From an uncultured Alistipes sp. (GTDB taxonomy: Bacteria > Bacteroidota > Bacteroidia > Bacteroidales > Rikenellaceae), in NCBI GenBank assembly GCA_900550925.1, contig URTU01000102.1:1-5485 (forward strand): a DNA stretch of 5,485 bases, given 5' to 3'. The notes beneath the pieces are model-generated. The model made no database searches and was not told the DNA's origin. It was given only the letters and a program-made list of their open reading frames with translations. Of this stretch, positions 1 to 5,485 are shown one piece after another (position 1 is the stretch's first letter; each line of letters starts with the position of its first letter). The position numbers and the translations under genes are program-made.

Positions 1-2
1 CA

Positions 3-557
3 ATAGGAAACTTCTCCGGGTTCGGCCATATCGGCGTCGGATGGACCCTCGCCGACAACAACTTCCCGGGCGGTCTCCTGAGAATGTTCTTCTCCTTCTC
101 GGCCGGACTGCTCATGTCGCGCATCATAAAGCCAGCAAATATCCGTGGCAGTTTCTGGATCTGCACCCTCTCGATCATATTCCTGCTCTCGCTGCCTCAC
201 CTCGGCGGAAGCCAGGCCCCCTGGATCAACGGAATATACGACTCGATCTGCATCCTGCTGCTCTTCCCGCTGATCCTCTACGTCGGCGCTTCGGGAAAGG
301 CCACAGACAAATATACAAGCAGGATCTGCAAGTTCCTCGGCGACATATCATATCCCGTATATGTCGTCCACTACCCCTTCATGTATCTCTTCTACGCCTG
401 GCTCTGGAGCGGCGAGAAGATCGAGTTCTCGCAGGCCTGGCCCATTGCGCTGCTGCTATTCTTCGGGAACATACTGCTCGCATACGCCGCCCTGAAGCTC
501 TACGACGAACCTGTCCGCCGTTGGCTCACAAAAAAATTCATGCCCAAACGCAAATAA
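3..557 (+). CDS. Acyltransferase 3 family membrane protein, C-terminal part (5' end outside window)
   Basis: The frame is open from the left edge; 184 residues are visible, about half of the usual 350-380 for this family, so the N-terminal half with the family's catalytic His region is missing. Hydrophobic, probably membrane-spanning stretches are visible around FFSFSAGLLM, WICTLSIIFLLSL, ICILLLFPLILYV, a long one starting at ISYPVYVVHYPF, and IALLLFFGNILLAY. The FLGDISYPVYVVHYPF segment and the closing YDEPVRRWL are typical of the C-terminal end of OafA/YrhL-like acyltransferases, which move acetyl or other acyl groups onto sugars of cell-surface polysaccharides in the inner membrane. The basic tail KKFMPKRK would be cytoplasmic. 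The acceptor cannot be deduced. It lies 25 bases upstream of the GH84 gene on the same strand, so co-transcription is possible. The ATG at 84 is an internal Met, not the start, because homologous sequence (GWTL, then NNFPGGLLR) continues upstream of it. Confidence 0.88.
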   Translation: MGNFSGFGHIGVGWTLADNNFPGGLLRMFFSFSAGLLMSRIIKPANIRGSFWICTLSIIFLLSLPHLGGSQAPWINGIYDSICILLLFPLILYVGASGKATDKYTSRICKFLGDISYPVYVVHYPFMYLFYAWLWSGEKIEFSQAWPIALLLFFGNILLAYAALKLYDEPVRRWLTKKFMPKRK

Positions 558-582
558 TCTCCACCTTCATACCAACCGTAAT

Positions 583-3156
583 ATGAAAACATTAAATCTC
601 ACCAGCCCGTTCATCGTATGCCTGGCATGTGCCCTGAGTTGCGGCACGTTGTCGGCACAGGAGGTAGACCTCTCGAATCAGCGGGCCGAAAACCAAAACA
701 TCATGGCCGTACCTGGTTACAAACTCGATCACAAGGGAATTATTCTCAACCCCACGCCGCAACAGATGTCGTTCGAAGCCGTAAGCGGAGTCGACATCTC
801 GCAGGGCGTCGCACTCAAAGACAAACAGAAACGTTTTGCCGACGAATTCGGGTTCCTCCGCCTCGACAGGAAGGGGGTGAAACTGACCGTCGACTTCGGA
901 GCCAAGGCCGCGCGCAAAAACAGTGTCCGGGAGATTCCGGGAGCCTATGCACTCCAGATCGACGGGAAGGGCATCTCGATCGTCGGTTACGATGAGGCCG
1001 GAGCATTCTACGGCATCCAGACTCTCCGCCAGATCGTCGAGAGCCCCGCAGCCGCCGACGGCAAACTCCCAGCCATAGAGATCAATGACTACCCGACGCT
1101 GCCCTACCGCGGCATTGTCGAGGGTTTCTACGGCACGCCGTGGTCGCACGAGGTACGGTTGTCGCTCATAGACTTCCTCGGCCGGTTCAAGATGAACACC
1201 TACGTCTACGGCCCAAAGGACGACCCATACCACCGAAGCCCGCACTGGCGTGACCCCTATCCGCAGGAGGAGGCCCGCCACATCACCGAACTTATCGAAG
1301 CCTGCAACCGTAACCATGTCGAATTCACGTGGGCGATCCACCCGGGACAGGACATCAAATGGAACGAGGAGGATTACCTGAATCTGGTCAACAAGTTCAA
1401 CATGATGTACGACCTCGGGGTACGCGCCTTCGCGATCTTCTTCGACGATATCGTCGGCGACGGTACCAATGCCGTGCAGCAGACCGACCTGCTCAACCGC
1501 CTTACCGAGGAGTTTGTCAAGACCAAAGGAGATGTCGCCCCGCTGATCATCTGCCCGACCGACTACACCAAACTCTGGGCCGACCCAACGCCCCAGGGAA
1601 GCCTGGTAGTATATGGCCAGAAACTCGACCCGGCAATCAAGATCTTCTGGACCGGCGACGTCGTCTGCGCCGACCTCACGCGCGAAACTCTCGACTGGGT
1701 CAACTCGCGAATCAAGCGTCCGGCATACTTCTGGTGGAACTATCCCGTAACCGACTATGTCCGCAACCTCATCCTGCAAGGTCCCGTGTACGGTCTCGAA
1801 CCATCGCTCACCCGGAACGAAGTCAGCGGAATAACCAGCAACCCGATGGAACACGGCGAAGCTTCGAAACTCGCCCTCTACGGCGTGGCGGATTACAGCT
1901 GGAACACGGCGGCATACAACCCGATCGACAACTGGGAGCGCGGTTTGAAGGAGCTCGTTCCTGATGCGAGCGAGGCTTACCGCACATTCGCCATACACTC
2001 CTGCGACACCGAAACCGGCTATCGCAGAGACGAATCGTGGGAGACCCGCACTTTCCGGATCACCGACGCCTCGGAAAAGGACTTCACGGCCCTCTGGTCG
2101 GAGTTCGACCGCATCGAAAAGGTGCCCGGACAGATGGAGCAAGGGTGTTCGAACCAGGCCCTGCTCGCCGAACTGCGCCCCTGGCTCGTGGAGTTCGGCA
2201 AACTCGGCACGCGAGGCAAACGTACAATCGAACTGGCCCGTGTATATCTCGACGGGCAGGACGATGCCGCATTCTGGGAGGGATACGTCAACAACCTGAT
2301 GAGCCGCGAGGATCGCAAGGCCTTCGATGCCCACAAATCGGGAACAATGAAGCTCCAGCCATTCTATGAAAATGCGATGTTCGACATGGCACACGGTTTC
2401 TTCCGCAAGCTGACCGGCGAAGTCCCGATGCACTACAAGGTTATCGGTTCGTTCATCAATGTCCCGACATCGGCATCGCTGGCCATAATAGACAACGACC
2501 CCGAAACATATTTCACCTCGAAAGCTGCTCAGAACGCCGGCGACTGGATCGGTGTCGACATGGGCTGCGTCACCAAGATCAACGGCATCTCGATCCTGCA
2601 GGGCCGCAACTCCGACGGCAACGGCAACTTCTTCGACCATGCCATACTCGAGTGCTCGAAAGACGGACGCATCTGGACCCCGTTCATGGAGGAACTGAAC
2701 GACCAATACGAGATCCGCTGGCAGGGTGATCCGGTCGAGGCCCGTTATATCCGCCTGAAACGTCTCGAGTCGGACCGCAAGACCCGCTTCTCGATACGTT
2801 CGTTCGAGATCAACCCCGTAAGCCTCGACAACCTCGGATTCTCGCTGCAGGCCCAAAACCCGCAGCAGGCCCTGACGGCTTTCGACAAACGGCTGGATAC
2901 GTCATACTCAAACAGCGGAGCGCTTACGTTCGGGGTTCCGGAAGGTACGGGATGTTATACGCTGCTGATGAGACGCCCGGCAGCGCCCGTGCAGATCAGA
3001 CAGCTGCAATCCGACGGTACGGTGGCAGCCGAGGCCACAACGGCCGAACCATTCGTCAGCATACCGTTGGCCGAGGGCGTATCGTCGATACAGATCGACG
3101 GTGAAGCCGAAATATTCGAGATCATAGCCCGGCCGTCATGCGCCGTCGCCGAATAA
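583..3156 (+). CDS. GH84 beta-N-acetylglucosaminidase (O-GlcNAcase-like), secreted, with C-terminal discoidin/CBM32-like domain
   Basis: Complete 857-residue protein. It hydrolyses terminal beta-linked GlcNAc by substrate-assisted catalysis, as known for GH84 enzymes such as Bacteroides BT_4395 and clostridial NagJ. Residues 1-25 form a signal peptide (hydrophobic core about 10-23, probable cut after A25 in LSAQE), so it should be periplasmic. Residues about 50-170 are the GH20b/GH84-type N-terminal domain, ending in YPTLPYRG. Residues about 175-460 are the catalytic barrel: VEGFYGTPW (179-187), YGPKDDPYH with K212, catalytic pair D288-D289 in FFDDI, Y328 in CPTDY, WWN (384-386) with D391, and SNPMEH with N420; these correspond to substrate-binding positions recalled from BT_4395. 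Residues about 462-610 look helical. Residues about 618-745 resemble an F5/8-type C (CBM32-like) domain, and 746-857 are another beta-rich region. It is about 120 residues longer than BT_4395 as I recall it. The start at 583 is followed directly by the signal peptide; no Shine-Dalgarno is present, as is common in Bacteroidetes. The substrate (mucin, host O-GlcNAc protein or other glycan) is not determined by sequence. Confidence 0.95.
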   Translation: MKTLNLTSPFIVCLACALSCGTLSAQEVDLSNQRAENQNIMAVPGYKLDHKGIILNPTPQQMSFEAVSGVDISQGVALKDKQKRFADEFGFLRLDRKGVKLTVDFGAKAARKNSVREIPGAYALQIDGKGISIVGYDEAGAFYGIQTLRQIVESPAAADGKLPAIEINDYPTLPYRGIVEGFYGTPWSHEVRLSLIDFLGRFKMNTYVYGPKDDPYHRSPHWRDPYPQEEARHITELIEACNRNHVEFTWAIHPGQDIKWNEEDYLNLVNKFNMMYDLGVRAFAIFFDDIVGDGTNAVQQTDLLNRLTEEFVKTKGDVAPLIICPTDYTKLWADPTPQGSLVVYGQKLDPAIKIFWTGDVVCADLTRETLDWVNSRIKRPAYFWWNYPVTDYVRNLILQGPVYGLEPSLTRNEVSGITSNPMEHGEASKLALYGVADYSWNTAAYNPIDNWERGLKELVPDASEAYRTFAIHSCDTETGYRRDESWETRTFRITDASEKDFTALWSEFDRIEKVPGQMEQGCSNQALLAELRPWLVEFGKLGTRGKRTIELARVYLDGQDDAAFWEGYVNNLMSREDRKAFDAHKSGTMKLQPFYENAMFDMAHGFFRKLTGEVPMHYKVIGSFINVPTSASLAIIDNDPETYFTSKAAQNAGDWIGVDMGCVTKINGISILQGRNSDGNGNFFDHAILECSKDGRIWTPFMEELNDQYEIRWQGDPVEARYIRLKRLESDRKTRFSIRSFEINPVSLDNLGFSLQAQNPQQALTAFDKRLDTSYSNSGALTFGVPEGTGCYTLLMRRPAAPVQIRQLQSDGTVAAEATTAEPFVSIPLAEGVSSIQIDGEAEIFEIIARPSCAVAE

Positions 3157-3192
3157 CGGCCAAAACAGAGAACACACATCCTGAAAACGAAG

Positions 3193-3226
3193 CGACCGGA
3201 GGAGATATGCTCCTCCGGTCGTCTTA
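3193..3226. terminator. Probable bidirectional intrinsic terminator between convergent genes
   Basis: A perfect 12-bp GC-rich stem (left arm 3193-3204, right arm 3210-3221) closes a 5-base loop ATATG. On the plus strand it is followed by TCTTATTT, a modest U-rich tail. On the minus strand the stem is followed by TTCGTTTTC, also modestly U-rich. It starts 36 bases after the GH84 stop codon and lies 130 bases beyond the stop of the convergent methyltransferase gene, so it can serve both transcripts. Neither T tract is long, so strength is uncertain. Confidence 0.75.
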
Positions 3227-3301
3227 TTTGCGGGCCGGCCACTGCAAGGTTCGATTTCTAAAATAGATTACCGGCCATTATATACGGCTGCCGTTTCGGG
3301 C

Positions 3302-3329
3302 ATGGGGCCTCCTGGCATGGGGGCTCCAT
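3302..3329 (+). other. Second intergenic hairpin with G:U pairs, function unknown
   Basis: Bases 3302-3312 pair with 3319-3329 in an 11-pair stem around a 6-base loop TGGCAT. Two pairs are G:U when read as plus-strand RNA (3306 with 3325, 3310 with 3321); on the minus strand these become C:A mismatches, so the structure favours plus-strand RNA. No T tract follows on either side, so it is not a classical terminator. The two arms also read as an imperfect direct repeat beginning CATGGGG at 3301 and 3316. It ends 21 bases before the end of the methyltransferase coding region. Confidence 0.35.
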
Positions 3330-3350
3330 CACGCAAAATGCCATTCGTCT

Positions 3351-4234
3351 CTATCGCGTAAACCGGTAGTAAACCCCAAGCGGCAGGGTTGTACCTCCGC
3401 GGTCAGTGAAGCACAACTCCCCGAACTGCTCCGAATCGCAGATCCCGAAAGAGTGGTAGATCGCACTGCGGGCAACGGTCGACGACAACCCCATCGAATA
3501 GAGGTTCAGAACCAGAAAGGCATCATGCTCCTCCAGCAGTTGCGAGCAAAGGTCAAGCATCTCGGCGATATTCTGTTCAAGGATCCACTTCTCGCCGTTG
3601 GTGCCGCGGCCGTATGCCGGCGGATCGAGTATGATACCCGAATATTTGCGGCCGCGGCGAACCTCGCGCCGTACATATTTCAGGGCATCGTCAACTACCC
3701 ACCGTACGGATTGCAAACCGTTCTCCTGCAGGTTGTCGTTGGCCCACGAAACCATGTTGTGAACCGAGTCGAGGTGTGTTACACGTGCTCCGGCACTCGC
3801 TGCGGCGAGGGTCGCCCCGCCAGTATAGGCGAAGAGATTAAGCACCTCGACATCATTGCGGCCAGAGGACGTGTTATGTTGTCGTAGATGAAGTTCCAGT
3901 TGGCAGCCTGTTCCGGGAAGAGTCCCACGTGCTTGAACCCCGTGAGTGCCAGCCGCATCCGAAACCGCATCTTTTTATAGGCATACCCGACGAACCAGCG
4001 CGATGGCATGTCGTGTGCCGGCACCCATTTGCCGTCATCGGCATTGCTGCGCCCAACGAAGAGCGCATCAGCCATCTGTTGCCACTGCATTTCATCCAGC
4101 GAACGGGGCCACACCGCCTGCGGTTCGGGCCTGCGGAGGATGTATTTGCCGAAACGTTCGAGTTTCTCGCGGTTGCCGCAGTCGATCAGTTCGTAGTCGG
4201 TCCATTGCGGCGTGAGCAGTTCATGGGTGTGCAT
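3351..4234 (-). pseudogene. Class I SAM-dependent methyltransferase (RlmI-like, COG1092 type), disrupted by a frameshift
   Basis: Two frames together encode one recognisable enzyme. The N-terminal part starts at ATG 4234 (MHTHELLTPQW, YELIDCGN, LERFGKYILRRPEPQAVW) and runs through FKHVGLFPEQAANWNFIYDNI; its frame then continues with unrelated residues to a stop at 3779-3781 (151 residues). The C-terminal part lies in another frame: NDVEVLNLFAYTGGATLA (SAM-binding motif I), VTHLDS, WVVDDALKYV, ILDPPAYGRG (the DPPxxG catalytic-type motif), ending LPLGVYYRFTR at 3351; a GTG at 3845 is the first start-like codon there. The join lies at about 3850-3877. The span is 884 bases; adding one base gives 294 residues, the normal size of this Bacteroidetes family, so a single-base deletion is the simplest explanation. 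All motifs look intact, so decay is recent or the lost base is a sequence error. Related proteins methylate 23S rRNA; the exact target here is inferred only. It follows the U32 gene by 14 bases, so it is probably translated from the same mRNA. If the base is restored, it is a normal CDS. Confidence 0.8.
3850..3877 (-). other. Frameshift zone in the methyltransferase gene
   Basis: On the minus strand, the frame encoding NWNFIYDNI must change to the frame encoding SGRNDVEVLNLF within this stretch. Both frames are open across it, so the exact base cannot be placed. The change corresponds to one missing base (or two extra). There is no homopolymer run and no X-XXY-YYZ slippery heptamer in the zero frame, which argues against programmed frameshifting. 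Confidence 0.8.
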
Positions 4235-4248
4235 ATTGTCTTGAGGAT

Positions 4249-5485
4249 TTAATTGTTTTCGTAAATGAGGTTCATCTCGCAACGGCCGCAGTCGAACTCC
4301 AGACGGTAACGATACTGTCCGTGACGAAGATAGAGTTCTCCCCTGAGAGTCGGGCGTTCGAGCAGACACTGCCCTATTTCGCGGCGGATACAGTAGCTGC
4401 TGCGCATGACCCGTTCGCCATGCAGGTCCGGATGCAGATCGGCCCCCGTAGCGATCGTTCGGGCGCCGTGCTGCCGGTAGAAAGCCTCGGCCAGCGAATT
4501 GGTGACGTTCCAACTGCTGTCGAGTTGTGTTTCGGGGAGCCGGGCTTCTGGATTTTCGGGCCGGCGGTAGGGCTTATGGCAGATGCCGCGTCGCGCTTCA
4601 TCCAACCGTCCGAGGGCTTCGCGACGCAGGGCGCTCAATTTCGAGACCGGCACGAAACGTACATTGCCCGATATCTCCACCCCGTCGATGCGGAAGATGC
4701 TGTCACCGCTTCGGATAGCCTGTTCGCGCAGGGTCGAAACCATGCGTTCGGGATCGGCAGCATCGTCGAACGTCTCATTCAGCGAGGCTTCACCCGTCAG
4801 CCCGTCGCAGTCGATATAGCGCATCGAAAGTGTCCCGTCCCCGAACGAAATTTCGCACCGCGCCGGAATGACACGCCGCGTACGGCTGCGGTCGAGCGCC
4901 ATGCGGAAGCGGTTGTCAAGATTCCGGAACACCTCGGCACCGCGGACAACGCCATCCATACGGTTTGGTATTACCGTCCGCCCCTCGACCCCGTTTACGT
5001 TCGTTCCCGAGACCCCCTTGCCGCCCATCAGACAGATACCGTCACCGGCCGCAAGCGTCGTGTCTCGGTCGAGGGTAAAGCGGTCACGTCCGACCCGCAC
5101 GATGCGGCCGATACGTTCGCCGACCGACTTCGGTGTGTCGAACGACGCCACGCCGGCCCGCTTGCCTTCGAAAAAATATCCGGATTCGCCCCGCGTGAAA
5201 CTCTTCGACGTGTCGGGTGTGAAATCGAAGATACTCTCGCCGCTCGAAGCCCTTCTGCAGTCGCTGCGCGAGGCGATTGCTTCGTCGATCTTGCGGCGGT
5301 AGTAGGCCACCACATTCTTGACATACGAGATATCCTTCAGCCGCCCCTCGATCTTGAACGAGGTGATCCCGTCGTCGATCATCTCACCGATATGCGACGA
5401 AAGGTTCAGATCCCTCACCGACAACAGGTGCTTCCCGGCCATAACCACCCGGCCACGTTCATCGATCAGATCGTATGGCAGCCGG
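4249..5485 (-). CDS. U32 family protein (peptidase U32 / RNA-hydroxylase-like), 5' end outside window
   Basis: The frame is open to the right edge, giving 411 visible residues; about 200 N-terminal residues of a roughly 600-residue Bacteroidetes U32 protein should lie beyond it. The first visible residues, RLPYDLIDERGR, are those that normally follow the Cys of the GRSGNRGxCxxPC signature in this family; then come KHLLSVRDLNL and SFKIEGRLKDISYVKNVV with YYRRKID, the core U32 motif. The middle (about 120-300) is a beta-rich region resembling the DUF3656-type insert. The C-terminal part contains NVTNSLAEAFY, then VMRSSYCIRREIGQC and FDCGRCEM, giving four cysteines in a C-x7-C-x25-C-x2-C pattern. 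Characterised relatives include RlhA and TrhP (YegQ), which are needed for hydroxylation of 23S rRNA or tRNA, and UbiU/UbiV, which carry [4Fe-4S] clusters; older annotations call the family collagenase-like peptidases. An RNA-modification role is favoured by the methyltransferase gene 14 bases downstream, but the substrate is not provable here. The ATG/GTG codons near 5448 are internal. Confidence 0.9.
   Translation of the reverse strand, partial: RLPYDLIDERGRVVMAGKHLLSVRDLNLSSHIGEMIDDGITSFKIEGRLKDISYVKNVVAYYRRKIDEAIASRSDCRRASSGESIFDFTPDTSKSFTRGESGYFFEGKRAGVASFDTPKSVGERIGRIVRVGRDRFTLDRDTTLAAGDGICLMGGKGVSGTNVNGVEGRTVIPNRMDGVVRGAEVFRNLDNRFRMALDRSRTRRVIPARCEISFGDGTLSMRYIDCDGLTGEASLNETFDDAADPERMVSTLREQAIRSGDSIFRIDGVEISGNVRFVPVSKLSALRREALGRLDEARRGICHKPYRRPENPEARLPETQLDSSWNVTNSLAEAFYRQHGARTIATGADLHPDLHGERVMRSSYCIRREIGQCLLERPTLRGELYLRHGQYRYRLEFDCGRCEMNLIYENN

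Noticed and set aside
41..586. Alternative plus-strand open frame of 181 codons over the acyltransferase
   Set aside because: Its product is rich in Arg, Pro and His with no family resemblance; the overlapping frame encodes clear membrane segments and acyltransferase motifs.
583..660. Lipoprotein signal in the GH84 enzyme (Cys at residues 13, 16 and 20)
   Set aside because: No good lipobox: the residues before C20 are A-L-S and before C16 are C-L-A, neither with Leu at -3 and a small residue at -2. Cleavage after LSA, before Gln, fits signal peptidase I better.
592..2856. A 754-codon open frame on the minus strand, antisense to the GH84 gene
   Set aside because: The plus-strand frame has unmistakable GH84 motifs and a signal peptide. 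The antisense frame has no recognisable domain and stays open because GC-rich codon use rarely produces antisense stops in that register.
3050..3156. Type IX secretion sorting domain at the GH84 C-terminus
   Set aside because: The tail ends in a beta strand and a short Cys/Ala/Glu end, without the conserved Gly-rich and Lys-ending pattern of type A sorting domains.
3227..3300. Promoter in the intergenic region (AT-rich stretch around TTCTAAAATAG)
   Set aside because: No match to the Bacteroidetes -33 TTTG / -7 TAnnTTTG pattern at suitable spacing, and both flanking genes converge on this gap, so no promoter is needed.
3850..3877. Programmed -1 ribosomal frameshift producing a full methyltransferase
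   Set aside because: No slippery heptamer in the zero frame, no stop codon close after the shift zone (the frame runs on to 3779) and no such mechanism known for this family.
3453..3887. Plus-strand 144-codon open frame opposite the methyltransferase
   Set aside because: No recognisable motif; it is antisense to well-conserved SAM-binding and DPPAYG motifs.
4235..4513. Upstream extension of the methyltransferase frame by 93 codons
   Set aside because: This part overlaps the U32 coding sequence in another frame and reads as low-complexity Arg/Ser-rich text. The family-typical N-terminus begins at the ATG at 4234.

Overview
The window looks like chromosomal DNA of a fairly GC-rich Bacteroidales, most probably a gut Alistipes-like (Rikenellaceae) species. 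This rests on the protein families recognised (a Bacteroides-type GH84 O-GlcNAcase, a Bacteroidetes-type U32 family protein and its partner methyltransferase), start codons without Shine-Dalgarno sequences, and GC-rich third codon positions. The genus is an inference, not a proof.

Layout: positions 3-557 (+) hold the C-terminal half of an acyltransferase-3 family membrane protein cut by the left edge. After 25 bases comes a complete 857-residue secreted GH84 beta-N-acetylglucosaminidase (583-3156, +) with an intact catalytic Asp pair, a C-terminal discoidin/CBM32-like domain and a further uncharacterised beta-rich tail. The 194-base gap 3157-3350 separates convergent transcription units. It contains a 12-bp perfect hairpin that probably terminates transcription from both sides, and a second G:U-containing hairpin. 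On the minus strand, reading from the right edge, is a U32 family protein (4249-5485, its N-terminal part outside the window), followed 14 bases later by a class I SAM-dependent methyltransferase of the RlmI-like group (4234-3351). The methyltransferase reading frame is broken by a one-base shift near 3850-3877.

How the genes may work together: the left pair is plausibly co-transcribed. The GH84 enzyme would remove terminal beta-linked GlcNAc from host or dietary glycans in the periplasm; the acyltransferase probably modifies a surface glycan, and no direct functional link is visible. The right pair (a U32 protein related to RNA hydroxylases, and an rRNA-methyltransferase-like protein) looks like a small RNA-modification operon.

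I see no CRISPR array, tRNA, rRNA, insertion sequence or clearly novel system. The points most worth a second look are the methyltransferase frameshift, the double C-terminal domain of the GH84 enzyme, the four-cysteine C-terminal motif of the U32 protein and the structured convergent intergenic region.
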